Shown: piece by piece, positions 25,318-33,241 of the stretch
Layout: each line of letters opens with the position of its first letter
Position numbering within the stretch: position 1 is the first letter of the stretch
Assembly: GCF_900156675.1 (NCBI RefSeq)
Contig: NZ_FTOH01000005.1
Coordinates: 279,676 to 343,675, forward strand
From: Thalassolituus maritimus
Lineage (GTDB): Bacteria > Pseudomonadota > Gammaproteobacteria > Pseudomonadales > Oceanobacteraceae
DNA length: 64,000 nucleotides
Direction: 5' to 3'
Made by a program: the position numbers and the translations under genes
Notes under the pieces: generated by a model
What the model saw: only the letters and a program-made list of their open reading frames with translations
The model's database searches: none
Told to the model about the DNA's origin: nothing

Positions 25318-25887
25318 TCAGTTCGCACGACCTGTGAACTTGCTTTCATCGGTATTCACCTTAATACGGTCGCCCTCTGCAATATGCTCAGGCACCTGCA
25401 CGACCAAACCTGTGCTCAATGTCGCAGGCTTAGTACGGGATGTCGCAGACGCACCTTTCATTGCTGGCGCAGTCTCAACGATCACCAGCTCAACGATAGT
25501 TGGCAGATCAACACCTACCGCAGACTCGTTAAGAACAACCACCTGCAGCCCTTGAGTCTCTTCATTGATAAACATCGACTCTTCAGCGATGGTCTCTTTG
25601 TTCAGCGGGTACATGGTGAAGTCTTCAGAGTCCATAAAGTTGTACTCGTCACCATCAATGTACGACAGAGTCACCGGGCGACGTACCAGATCCGCCAGAT
25701 TCAGCATATCGCTGTCTTTGAAAGATTCATCCAGCTTAGCGCCAGTCACCACATCGTACATACGCATACGGTAGATAGAACCACCGGCACGGCCTTGGGG
25801 CACAGAACGCTCGATGTCTTTTACGAAGTACACGCTGCCGTTGTACTCAACCGCAGCATTCTTTTTAATTTCACTGGCCTTAGGCAT
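25318..25887 (-). CDS. efpL: elongation factor P-like protein EfpL (YeiP)
   Basis: A 189-residue three-domain EF-P paralog. [10 protein letters not shown], the domain II phrase [12 protein letters not shown] and [28 protein letters not shown] are characteristic of YeiP. At the loop where EF-P carries a modified Lys, this protein has [10 protein letters not shown] with R33, as in YeiP/EfpL, so it does not need EpmA or RhaT-type modification. EfpL relieves ribosome stalling at proline-containing motifs. The true efp gene is not in the window. It has its own terminator. Confidence 0.92.
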   Translation of the reverse strand: MPKASEIKKNAAVEYNGSVYFVKDIERSVPQGRAGGSIYRMRMYDVVTGAKLDESFKDSDMLNLADLVRRPVTLSYIDGDEYNFMDSEDFTMYPLNKETIAEESMFINEETQGLQVVVLNESAVGVDLPTIVELVIVETAPAMKGASATSRTKPATLSTGLVVQVPEHIAEGDRIKVNTDESKFTGRAN

Positions 25888-25967
25888 GAAAACTAGCTCT
25901 TAGTTAACGAATTTCGAAGCGTGAGATTACACCAAGCCGGTAAAGAAGCAAGCGCGACAAACACAGC

Positions 25968-27137
25968 TCAGCGCACCAGACGGATTCCCATATATTGCCA
26001 TTTGAGCCAGGGTTGGAAGAAGTTACGGTAGGTTTTCCGGCTGTGTCCTTCTGGTGTCGCGACTGAACCACCGCGCAGCACCATCTGGTTCACCATAAAC
26101 TTGCCGTTATACTCGCCAACAGCGCCGCTGGCTGTACTGAAACCCGGGTAAGGTAAGTAGGCACTGTTAGTCCACTCCCAACGCTCACCCCACTGAATCT
26201 TATGAGAAGCGACTTCCCATTCAGACTCGGTTGGTAAGCGGCAGCCTTTCCATGCTGCGAACGCTGATGCCTCATAAAAGTTCACATGCGCCACTGGCAG
26301 GTCAGGTTGAACAGGACGCAATCCATTGAAGTCATAAACTATCCATTCCTGTTCAGGCTTCTGCCAGTACAGAGGCGCTTCTGCATTTGTTTCCTGCACC
26401 CAACTCCATCCGTCGGAATGCCATAGATCAAAGCGTTGATACCCACCGTCTTCTATAAAAGCCAGGTACTCACGGTTGGTAACTAAAGAGCGACGTATTT
26501 CAAAATCTTCGATGTACTGCTTGTGTGCTCCATGTTCGTTATCAAACGAAAACCCTTTATGACTGGCCGGGACGCCCACCGAATAAACACCACCTCCCAC
26601 GGCAGCCCATTGCTCTGTTAACTCGGAGGCGACAGCCTGAGCCGATCGCAGTTCAGATACTTCCAGAGATGGGTATAAGGGGTTATGGCCAAGGATGTAT
26701 TTAATATCCGTAATCAACAGTTCCTGATGCTGTTGCTCGTGATTCAGGCCCAGTATCACCAATGCTTCGAGCTCAGGAGAGAGATCATTACGCTCCAGAA
26801 ACTGAGCCATGACGTCATCAACGTAACTCCGGTACGCGTAGACTTCATCGACCGTTGGACGGCTCAAGTTTCCCCGGTCTGTTCTCGGCACGCGCTCGCC
26901 AACCGTTTCGTAATAACTGTTAAACAGATATCCCCACGCCGGATGAAATACCTGATAGCCGGAAGAGTGCGGTGAAAGAATAAAGGTCTCAAAGAACCAG
27001 GTGGTATGAGCGAGATGCCATTTCGGCGGACTCACATCCACAACAGGCTGAACAACATAGTCTTCAGCCGAGAGATTCCGACATATCGACTCAGAGGCAG
27101 CCCGGACCAGGCGATATTGATTCAACAGGTCTGACAT
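25968..27137 (-). CDS. egtB: ergothioneine synthase EgtB-type sulfoxide synthase
   Basis: A 389-residue non-haem iron enzyme that joins hercynine to a thiol to form the C-S bond of ergothioneine. The N-terminal DinB-like part provides iron ligands: PPKWHLAHTTWFFETF (His near 41-44) and LNHEQQHQELLITD (His-x3-His-like near 136-140). The C-terminal half is an FGE-sulfatase fold (RLPTESEWEVA, MVLRGGSVATPEGHSRKTYRNFFQP). It overlaps egtD by one base (TGATG). No egtA, egtC or egtE is nearby, so the thiol may be cysteine directly or the lyase lies elsewhere. Confidence 0.92.
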   Translation of the reverse strand: MSDLLNQYRLVRAASESICRNLSAEDYVVQPVVDVSPPKWHLAHTTWFFETFILSPHSSGYQVFHPAWGYLFNSYYETVGERVPRTDRGNLSRPTVDEVYAYRSYVDDVMAQFLERNDLSPELEALVILGLNHEQQHQELLITDIKYILGHNPLYPSLEVSELRSAQAVASELTEQWAAVGGGVYSVGVPASHKGFSFDNEHGAHKQYIEDFEIRRSLVTNREYLAFIEDGGYQRFDLWHSDGWSWVQETNAEAPLYWQKPEQEWIVYDFNGLRPVQPDLPVAHVNFYEASAFAAWKGCRLPTESEWEVASHKIQWGERWEWTNSAYLPYPGFSTASGAVGEYNGKFMVNQMVLRGGSVATPEGHSRKTYRNFFQPWLKWQYMGIRLVR

Positions 27138-28132
27138 CAGTTCTTCATCCAGACGGCGTTAACGAACCATCCCTTGCTATCCAGGCAGTGTTTTACTGGT
27201 GAAAATCCGGTTGTCACCGCCAGATCATCGACCTCTGTCAGACTGAATTTGCGCGAGACCTCCATAAATACAGGCTCGTGCTTCTCGAATGATATTGAGC
27301 GCCCTGCGATGCTCACCGTCTGGTTTTTCTGACTGATAAGATAGCTCTGGCATGCGCCACTGACAGGGTTATAGGTCTGGAAGTGTTCAAAGTTTTCTAA
27401 CCGAAAGTCGGCTCCTAATTCACCATTAATCCGGCGGAGTAAATTAAGATTGAATTCCCGTGTCAGCCCGTCACTGTCGTCGTATGCTCTTAGTATCGTG
27501 CGGGGGTCTTTTTTCAGATCAAAACCTGTAATTAATAAATCCCCCGGGTGCATGTGCTCACCAAGACGCAGGCAGAATGTATGGCAGTCCTCGACGGGCA
27601 TGTTTCCGATGTTCGAGCCGAGAAACAGCACAACCTTTCGACGTTGAGAAAACCGGTCAATTTCCCCTAACGCAGCAAAGTAATCGCCTTCGAACGAGTG
27701 AATATCGACATCTGAAATATTCTGTTGAATACCCGCACACAACACATCGAGAATGTGACCGGAAATATCGACCGGTAAATATCGGAAGTCAGCATTCGCT
27801 TCTGACAGGTACCGCAGCAGATGACGTGTCTTTATTCCATCACCGGCCCCAAGTTCTACAAGGTCAAATTCAGCTCCGTCGATATTCAGCTCGGACACCA
27901 GCTCGTTCGCTTTCTCGCGAAACACTTCCATCTCACAGCGGGTCAGATAGTAGTCGTCACAACGCATAATACGCTGGAACAAATGATCTCCGGCTTCATC
28001 GTAGAAGTATTTGGATGACAGTGACTTCTGAGGCTGACTAAGCCCACGCAGAACATCGTTAAGAAAAGTTGTGTTGACCGGCGCGTTTTCTGCTTCCTGC
28101 ACGTGCGCCAGAACTGAGTGTGTACCAGACAT
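27137..28132 (-). CDS. egtD: L-histidine N-alpha-methyltransferase
   Basis: A 331-residue SAM-dependent methyltransferase that makes hercynine from histidine. SSKYFYDEAGDHLFQRIMRCDDYYLTRCEMEVF and ELGAGDGIKTRHLL (SAM loop), FLGSNIGNMP and LLITGFDLKKDP are hallmark motifs of EgtD. It is the first gene of the egtD-egtB pair. The ATG at 28132 has AGGGAT a few bases upstream. The cytoplasmic product feeds the next enzyme. Confidence 0.93.
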   Translation of the reverse strand: MSGTHSVLAHVQEAENAPVNTTFLNDVLRGLSQPQKSLSSKYFYDEAGDHLFQRIMRCDDYYLTRCEMEVFREKANELVSELNIDGAEFDLVELGAGDGIKTRHLLRYLSEANADFRYLPVDISGHILDVLCAGIQQNISDVDIHSFEGDYFAALGEIDRFSQRRKVVLFLGSNIGNMPVEDCHTFCLRLGEHMHPGDLLITGFDLKKDPRTILRAYDDSDGLTREFNLNLLRRINGELGADFRLENFEHFQTYNPVSGACQSYLISQKNQTVSIAGRSISFEKHEPVFMEVSRKFSLTEVDDLAVTTGFSPVKHCLDSKGWFVNAVWMKN

Positions 28133-28335
28133 AGTATCCCTGCCTATTCAGAGTGGCATCGCTACAGAACTCAGCTGCCACTGTCATTATTCTATAGAAC
28201 CCGAAGGCCCTTTCGTCAGTACTGCTAATGTCACCCTAAGCCAAGGGTCTGAACAATGCAGCTATTTGGCCGAACCTGATACGCCAAACCAGCTATTCCA
28301 CCAGTGGTCAGGGATACCAGTGAACTATGACAGTT

Positions 28336-28605
28336 TTACGTATGTCGGGACTTTTGCTGGATTTGATTGCCATCAGTGGCACAGGAGGGACAAAGACAGG
28401 CTTTATTCCGGCTTGAAGCGGGGATCTGGTCGAGAGCGTGCTGACTGATTGTCTCAGTCATACACCAGCATAGAGTATCGAAAGAGCCCGCAGCGGCGGG
28501 CTGACAGTGGTTGTCAGCGCCGCACAGCGGGCAGCTGTGCTCAGGCCGAGGTGAAGAGGCATGCGAATTATGAGAGGTATGCGATTCAGTCATACCCCAG
28601 AGCAT
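28336..28605 (-). CDS. CWC-family cysteine-rich protein
   Basis: An 89-residue protein carrying the CWC family pattern: CPLCGADNHC, then LCWC, then ACLCPSC. Five or more cysteines in such arrangement suggest metal binding; no function is known for the family. It begins three bases after the stop of the beta-barrel gene on the same strand; an ATG at 28593 is an alternative start. The 203 bases between it and egtD hold only the egtD promoter region; nothing else is seen there. Confidence 0.72.
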   Translation of the reverse strand: MLWGMTESHTSHNSHASSPRPEHSCPLCGADNHCQPAAAGSFDTLCWCMTETISQHALDQIPASSRNKACLCPSCATDGNQIQQKSRHT

Positions 28606-28608
28606 ACC

Positions 28609-29118
28609 TCAGAAGTTCACGGCCAGACCAACACCAAGAGCATCCAGTTCCACATCATCGTCGTCGATGTAGTTCATATATTCGGCGTTAATTTCTAATC
28701 GCTCATTGATGTTGAAGTCTGCGCCAATACCCATAGAAAGGCCCATTTCATCGTCAGAATCACTGAAGGCGCCATTGTCATAGCTGTAATCCGCACGGGT
28801 CAGACCGACGATAGCGTATGGAAAAAATACGTCAGATAAGGCAATACCACCACGGACATAACCGCCCAGCAGGCTGTCCAGCTCCACGCCATCGTCATCA
28901 AGGCCAAAACCAGCACGAACTTCACCGGAAAAGTTCTCATTGATGTACATGCCAAAACGACCGTATGGCATGGTGACGTCATTGTCGTCTCCCAGCTCTG
29001 CCATTCCCAGACCACCACCGGCATACATTGCACGATCCGCCATTACCGGAGCGGCACAGGCGCCAGCGATACCAAGAATTGCCATTTTCTTTGTCAGTGT
29101 GTTCATGACCATTTTCAT
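28609..29118 (-). CDS. small outer-membrane beta-barrel protein
   Basis: A 169-residue protein with a signal peptide (MKMVMNTLTKKMAILGIAGACAAPVMA) followed by alternating amphipathic strands and a C-terminal phenylalanine (GVGLAVNF), which is the outer-membrane assembly signal. Acidic loops DDDGVELD and DDDDVELD are repeated and may bind divalent ions. GGAGA lies 7 bases before the ATG at 29118; the frame is open further upstream but is not preceded by a ribosome site. Pore or adhesin function cannot be told. Confidence 0.82.
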   Translation of the reverse strand: MKMVMNTLTKKMAILGIAGACAAPVMADRAMYAGGGLGMAELGDDNDVTMPYGRFGMYINENFSGEVRAGFGLDDDGVELDSLLGGYVRGGIALSDVFFPYAIVGLTRADYSYDNGAFSDSDDEMGLSMGIGADFNINERLEINAEYMNYIDDDDVELDALGVGLAVNF

Positions 29119-29249
29119 AAAAACATCTCCGTAATAAAAAACGAGTACGTAATCGGAGAGCTCATATCGAAAATAGTTCGAATTATATTTTTTGAATTTT
29201 AAGGAACTATATTTTGCTTGAATCATTTAGCTTGAATCAGCACGCATAA

Positions 29250-29285
29250 AAAAAGCCGCTAAGACTTCATGTCTTGCGGCTTTTT
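29250..29285. terminator. terminator downstream of ahpF
   Basis: AAAAAGCCGC-T-AAGAC-TTCAT-GTCTT-GCGGCTTTTT is a long stem with one bulged base and T runs on both strands, 54 bases after the ahpF stop. The remaining gap up to the beta-barrel start holds A+T-rich promoter-like sequence only. Confidence 0.88.
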
Positions 29286-29339
29286 CCCTCTTTTTCAGAG
29301 GAAGGCCACTTTACGGTGGCCAGGGTGCTTTAATTAAAA

Positions 29340-30893
29340 TCAGTTACGAATCAGGTGATCGAATGCGCCAAGCGCGGCCGTTGCACCGGCCCCCATCGAG
29401 ATGATGATCTGCTTGTACGGTACATTCGTACAGTCACCCGCGGCAAATATGCCCGGAATACTGGTTTGTCCGTGGTCATCAATCACCACTTCGCCGCGTT
29501 CAGTCAGTGTCACTGTGTCCTTAAGGAACTCAGTGTTTGGCACCAGACCGATCTGTACGAAGATACCAGCGAGCTCGACGATATGAGTTTCGTCTGTTTC
29601 GCGGTCTTTATACTGCAGACCGGTAACACGCTGACCATCGCCCAGTACTTCTGTGGTCATTGCCTGTTTGATGATTTCAACATTCGGCAGAGACTCTGCT
29701 TTCTTCACCAGTACGGCGTCTGCACGCAGTGTGTCTGAAAACTCAAGTACAGTTACATGCTCAACGATACCTGCGAGATCAATTGCAGCTTCAATACCTG
29801 AATTACCACCACCAATCACAGCCACTTTTTTGCCTTTGAACAGAGGACCGTCACAGTGTGGGCAGTACGCCACACCTTTATTACGGTATTCCTGCTCACC
29901 CGGAACGTTCATCTCTCTCCAGCGAGCTCCTGTAGCCAGAATCACTGACTTGCCACTGAGCACAGCGCCATTCGACAGCTCAACTTCGGTCAGGCCGCTG
30001 TCTGTTTTACGAACACCAACGGCTTTCTGGGCCTTCATCACATCAACGTCATATTCTTTGACATGCTCTTCGAGGTGCGCCACCAACTTCGGACCTTCGG
30101 TGTAAGGTACAGAGATGAAGTTCTCAATTCCCACAGTGTCTGCGACCTGCCCACCAAAGCGGTCTGCAACGACACCGGTACGGATACCCTTACGAGCCGC
30201 ATAAATCGCTGCAGACGCGCCTGCAGGGCCACCACCGACAACGAGAACGTCGAAGGGATCTTTGTCTTTCAGTGCAGCGGCGGCTTTCTCGTCGGCATCG
30301 TCATCAACCAGGTTAATGATGTCTGCCAGAGTCTGCTTACCGTTCGCCAGTGGCTCACCATTCAGGTACAGCGCAGGCACCGCCATGATGTCTTTACTGG
30401 TCACTTCTTCCTGGAATACACCGCCATCAATCATGGTTGCGGTAATGTTCGGATTCAGAGCCGCCATCAGGTTAATCGACTGAACGACATCCGGGCAGTT
30501 GTGGCACGAAAGCGACACGTACACTTCAAAGTTCAGCTCTTTAGTCAGTGCCTTCGCCTGATCCTGTAATGCCTGGTCTTCCTTCGATGGGTGGCTACCT
30601 GCCTGCAGCAGTGCAAGAACCAGAGACGTAAACTCATGGCCCAGAGGAATACCCGCGAAGAATACACGCGGAGCGTTGTCTTCTTTCGCAATCGCCATCA
30701 CCGGTGCACGACCATTAATTTTGTCTTCAGTCGTGCTGACAGAAATCTTATCGTTCAGCTCTGCGATTTCACGCGCCAGCTCTTCCAGTTCATTCGACTT
30801 AGGCGAACCATCCACAGCGACCAGCAGTGAAATCGGGTTACGCAGGTTATCAAGGTATGCGCCCAGCTGTTGTTTCATGTTTGCATCAAGCAT
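29340..30893 (-). CDS. ahpF: alkyl hydroperoxide reductase subunit F
   Basis: A 517-residue FAD disulfide reductase that takes electrons from NADH and reduces AhpC. N-terminal tandem thioredoxin-like domain with CHNC (about 129-132), FAD loop [17 protein letters not shown], redox-active CPHC (about 343-346) and NADH loop GGGNSG. Length equals enterobacterial AhpF. Unlike the usual ahpCF operon, ahpC lies 1.7 kb upstream behind a toxin-antitoxin module and a repeat block. Two OxyR-like half-sites lie in its promoter region. Confidence 0.95.
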   Translation of the reverse strand: MLDANMKQQLGAYLDNLRNPISLLVAVDGSPKSNELEELAREIAELNDKISVSTTEDKINGRAPVMAIAKEDNAPRVFFAGIPLGHEFTSLVLALLQAGSHPSKEDQALQDQAKALTKELNFEVYVSLSCHNCPDVVQSINLMAALNPNITATMIDGGVFQEEVTSKDIMAVPALYLNGEPLANGKQTLADIINLVDDDADEKAAAALKDKDPFDVLVVGGGPAGASAAIYAARKGIRTGVVADRFGGQVADTVGIENFISVPYTEGPKLVAHLEEHVKEYDVDVMKAQKAVGVRKTDSGLTEVELSNGAVLSGKSVILATGARWREMNVPGEQEYRNKGVAYCPHCDGPLFKGKKVAVIGGGNSGIEAAIDLAGIVEHVTVLEFSDTLRADAVLVKKAESLPNVEIIKQAMTTEVLGDGQRVTGLQYKDRETDETHIVELAGIFVQIGLVPNTEFLKDTVTLTERGEVVIDDHGQTSIPGIFAAGDCTNVPYKQIIISMGAGATAALGAFDHLIRN

Positions 30894-31024
30894 GATGGTT
30901 TCCTTTATGTAGATTCGGCTTCTGGCTGCTACTTGTATGGTGCCGGAAGCGCCTTAATTCAAAGTACAGGATTATAGTAGCGCCTCAGTATTGATAAGAT
31001 AAATCAATCTTTTCTAAGAGGGTG

Positions 31025-31063
31025 ATAGGTATTATCTAAAGCCCGACCATAGTTATAACCTAT
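31025..31063. promoter_or_regulatory. probable OxyR sites upstream of ahpF
   Basis: ATAG-GTATTAT-CTAA (31025-31039) and ATAG-TTATAAC-CTAT (31049-31063) both fit the OxyR half-site ATAG-N7-CTAT, including the inner t and a positions. The gap between them is two bases longer than the classic arrangement. They lie between ahpF and the divergent small ORF. Confidence 0.55.
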
Positions 31064-31138
31064 AGTGCGATTTAAGCTAGCATGACGGGAGCACAAGGTG
31101 ATGATCCCGCTCAAGACCAGAGAAGTTAAGGAGTGACT

Positions 31139-31411
31139 GTGAAGAATGGTCGTTTGAGAAAGAAGCTTAACCAGCCTATTCAAGAAACCGGGGTGTTGGG
31201 AAAGCAGCGATCCCTCAGGTTTATCGTTTGGTTTGGCCTGGGAGCAACGGGCATGTTCTGGGTCGGACTCTGTTATCACTTGGGGTTCGACACTGGTACC
31301 AAAGCGACTGCGGCGCTGATTACCATTGCGTTAATCGCAATGGTGTCGACACCAAAAGGAAAAGTAAAATTCAAAGCGGTAAACAAGCAACGGGAGTCAA
31401 ACTCCCAATAG
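31139..31411 (+). CDS. small membrane protein of unknown function
   Basis: A 90-residue protein with a basic N-terminus and two hydrophobic segments (FIVWFGLGATGMFWVGLCYHLGF and AALITIALIAMVST), then a basic tail (KGKVKFKAVNKQR). AAGGAG lies 5 bases before the GTG at 31139, which decides the start over an in-frame GTG six bases earlier. It is divergent from ahpF and shares the OxyR-like promoter region, so an oxidative-stress role is possible. No family recognised. Confidence 0.62.
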   Translation: MKNGRLRKKLNQPIQETGVLGKQRSLRFIVWFGLGATGMFWVGLCYHLGFDTGTKATAALITIALIAMVSTPKGKVKFKAVNKQRESNSQ

Positions 31412-31445
31412 CATTCAATTAAAGTTAGAGACTGAAGTCACCGCC

Positions 31446-31745
31446 CTAGGATGTTGCATCAAACTGCTGACGAGTATCCATATCCGCAGCCAAGACCCTG
31501 ACGATCGTCAGCGACTCGTCAGACACCAGGTAATACAGAACATAGCGGTCAACACTGAAGCTACGGAGCCCGTACGCCAACTCTTCCCGCACAATCCCCA
31601 TCAAAGGAAACTCAGCGAGCCGTTCAATAACCTTCAATAACTTATCCAGAAAGCGATCAGCATTAGCTAGCTGATCTTCTGCGATATACAGCCAGACCGA
31701 CAACAGATCGTTTTCAGCCTCAGGAGAAACTTCAATATTAAGCAT
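31446..31745 (-). CDS. parE: ParE-type toxin
   Basis: A 99-residue RelE/ParE-fold toxin: SPEAENDLLSVWLYIAEDQ, LDKLLKVIERLAEFPLMGIVREELAYGLRSF and VDRYVLYYLVSDESLTIVRVL follow the family strands, and the pairing with a ParD antitoxin favours the gyrase-poisoning ParE branch. It lies 39 bases after the antitoxin stop. Together they form a stable module between the two ahp genes. Confidence 0.88.
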   Translation of the reverse strand: MLNIEVSPEAENDLLSVWLYIAEDQLANADRFLDKLLKVIERLAEFPLMGIVREELAYGLRSFSVDRYVLYYLVSDESLTIVRVLAADMDTRQQFDATS

Positions 31746-31784
31746 CGGACATTCCCTATCGTTTGGCTTAACTGCAATCAGATA

Positions 31785-32045
31785 CTAACTATCTTTCTTC
31801 AGCATTGCTCTTCCCCGAGCCTTCACCGAATTCATATCCAGTGGCTTACTGCCATTATCTTCTAACGAGTTCAGACCTTTCGCTATCTCGCTGCGCAGCA
31901 TCGCTAATGCCTGCTCATCATCCTCGAGCTTGCGCAAACCGGCACGAATAACCTCACTGACCGAGCCATAACGGCCGCTCTGTACCTGCTCAGCAACAAA
32001 ACCATCAAAGTGATCGCCAAGCGTAACGCTGGTGTTCTTAGCCAT
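31785..32045 (-). CDS. parD: ParD-type antitoxin
   Basis: An 86-residue ribbon-helix-helix antitoxin. [41 protein letters not shown] is the ParD DNA-binding part; the C-terminal tail contacts ParE. The ATG at 32045 is preferred over one 21 bases earlier because it gives the family start and leaves the operator outside the coding region. Confidence 0.88.
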   Translation of the reverse strand: MAKNTSVTLGDHFDGFVAEQVQSGRYGSVSEVIRAGLRKLEDDEQALAMLRSEIAKGLNSLEDNGSKPLDMNSVKARGRAMLKKDS

Positions 32046-32060
32046 AACCTCGCCCCTCAA

Positions 32061-32085
32061 TACCAATTATTGGTATATATTGGTA
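32061..32085. promoter_or_regulatory. probable ParD operator, three half-sites
   Basis: TACCAAT-T-ATTGGTA (32061-32075) is a perfect inverted repeat, followed by a third half-site ATTGGTA (32079-32085) 10 bp from the second. This is the usual layout for ribbon-helix-helix antitoxins. It ends 40 bases upstream of the parD start. Confidence 0.75.
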
Positions 32086-32115
32086 CTCATCATCCGCAAT
32101 GTCAAAAACCGAAAC

Positions 32116-32142
32116 GAAAAACCCCGGCTAAGCCAGGGTTTC
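32116..32142 (-). terminator. terminator-like stem, one of two repeated copies
   Basis: On the minus strand AACCCTGGC-TTA-GCCGGGGTT is followed by TTT, upstream of parDE and downstream of ahpC. A close copy lies at about 32366-32396. They may stop ahpC transcription before the toxin-antitoxin module. Confidence 0.6.
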
Positions 32143-32172
32143 AGTCTTTTATCTGAGCGTTTGCGAGGCAGG

Positions 32173-32256
32173 CTGCGCAAGGCAAAAGTTGGTTGAGGAA
32201 GCGGAGTTTAGTTCACCTAAATGAGCATTCCGAAACCAACTTTTAACACCGCGCAG
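32173..32256. repeat. 84-base palindromic element
   Basis: CTGCGC (32173-32178) pairs with GCGCAG (32251-32256); AAAAGTTGGTT (32184-32194) with AACCAACTTTT (32234-32244); GGAA with TTCC; and TTTAG with CTAAA around a TTCAC loop. This nested hairpin interrupts one copy of the direct repeat described separately, as an inserted non-coding element would. Confidence 0.7.
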
Positions 32257-32275
32257 GCAACTCAGCTAGTTCAGT

Positions 32276-32489
32276 CTGAGCGTTAGCGATAACGCCGCTA
32301 GCTCAGATCATCTGGCACAGCTGAGGCGATAAGCTGCAAGGCATCCTTGAGCGAGTACCCAAAAAGAAAAACCCCAGCAGAAGCCAGGGTTTTCATCACA
32401 CATCTGAGCGTTAGCGACAAGGCGCTAACTCAGATCATCTGGCACAGCTGAGGCGATGAGCTGCAAGGCATTTTTGAGCGAGTACCCAA
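32276..32489. repeat. direct repeat pair between ahpC and parD
   Basis: About 87 bases at 32276-32362 recur at 32404-32489, almost unchanged in the second half (CAGATCATCTGGCACAGCTG, then GAGCGAGTACCC). Each copy starts CTGAGCGTTAGCG and can fold back (GTTAGCG with CGCTAAC or CGCTAGC). Each is preceded by a terminator-like stem, so the unit is about 130 bases. A third partial start (ATCTGAGCGTTTGCG, from 32151) is interrupted by the hairpin element. No coding frame. Together with the neighbouring hairpin this fills 32086-32562. Confidence 0.75.
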
Positions 32490-32562
32490 GACATACCAGA
32501 TTGGTAGGCGCAGGGACGAGCGAAAAAATAACACCGCAGATCGCGTCTCAGCGAGGCCAGAA

Positions 32563-33120
32563 TTAGATCTTGCCAACCAGATCCAGTGAAGGAGCCAGAG
32601 TCTCGTCGCCTTCTTTCCACTTAGCAGGGCAAACCTGACCTGGGTTGTTGCGAACGTACTGAGCTGCTTTCACTTTACGCATCAGATCGTCAGCGTCACG
32701 GCCGATACCTTCAGCAGTGATTTCCATTGCCTGGATTACACCGTCTGGATCGATCAGGAAAGTAGCACGGTCTGCCAGACCCTGGCCTGGACGCATTACA
32801 CCGAAGTTGTTGGTGATAGTGCCGTTCTGGTCGCCCAGCATGTAGTACTTGATCTTACCGATGGTTTCAGAAGCATCGTGCCATGCTTTGTGTACGAAGT
32901 GAGTATCGGTAGAAACAGAGAACACCTCTACGCCCAGCTTCTGCAATTCTTCGTATTTGTCAGCCACATCACCCAGTTCAGTTGGGCAAACGAAAGTGAA
33001 GTCAGCTGGGTAGAAGAAGAAGATAGCCCACTTACCTTTTACGTCAGCGTCAGTTACGTCAACGAATTCGCCATCTTTGAATGCCGTTGCGCTAAATGGC
33101 TTAATTTCTGTATCGATCAT
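32563..33120 (-). CDS. ahpC: alkyl hydroperoxide reductase subunit C (2-Cys peroxiredoxin)
   Basis: A 185-residue typical 2-Cys peroxiredoxin that reduces hydrogen and organic peroxides. Peroxidatic C45 is in FTFVCPTE and the resolving Cys in [10 protein letters not shown]; the C-terminal YF-like extension region is present (SLDLVGKI). Electrons come from AhpF. Strong codon bias fits high expression. An OxyR-type site lies about 90 bases upstream of the start. Confidence 0.96.
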   Translation of the reverse strand: MIDTEIKPFSATAFKDGEFVDVTDADVKGKWAIFFFYPADFTFVCPTELGDVADKYEELQKLGVEVFSVSTDTHFVHKAWHDASETIGKIKYYMLGDQNGTITNNFGVMRPGQGLADRATFLIDPDGVIQAMEITAEGIGRDADDLMRKVKAAQYVRNNPGQVCPAKWKEGDETLAPSLDLVGKI

Positions 33121-33207
33121 GGTGTTTCTCCATTAGGTTTATGTTTGAACGAGCTCCATACTAGAAGCATGGAGCTTATACGTTAAATTGATCTTTTCAA
33201 ACCATCT

Positions 33208-33224
33208 GATAGCAATAGCCTATC
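33208..33224. promoter_or_regulatory. probable OxyR site upstream of ahpC
   Basis: GATAG-CAATAGC-CTATC is a perfect 5-bp inverted repeat with the N7 spacing and ends of the OxyR motif (GATAG...CTATC); most inner positions also fit. It lies about 90 bases before the ahpC start codon. Confidence 0.6.
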
Positions 33225-33241
33225 AAGCTACCAACACAGGA

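Noticed and set aside
28071..28448. Plus-strand open frame of 125 codons opposite the start of egtD and the CWC gene
   Set aside because: It lies over the antisense of EgtD and CWC coding sequence, has no family resemblance and no ribosome site; it is a shadow.
32276..32489. The direct repeats as attC or CRISPR units
   Set aside because: The fold-back ends GTTAGCG/CGCTAAC do not fit RYYYAAC/GTTRRRY cores, there are only two full copies, and there is no regular spacer.
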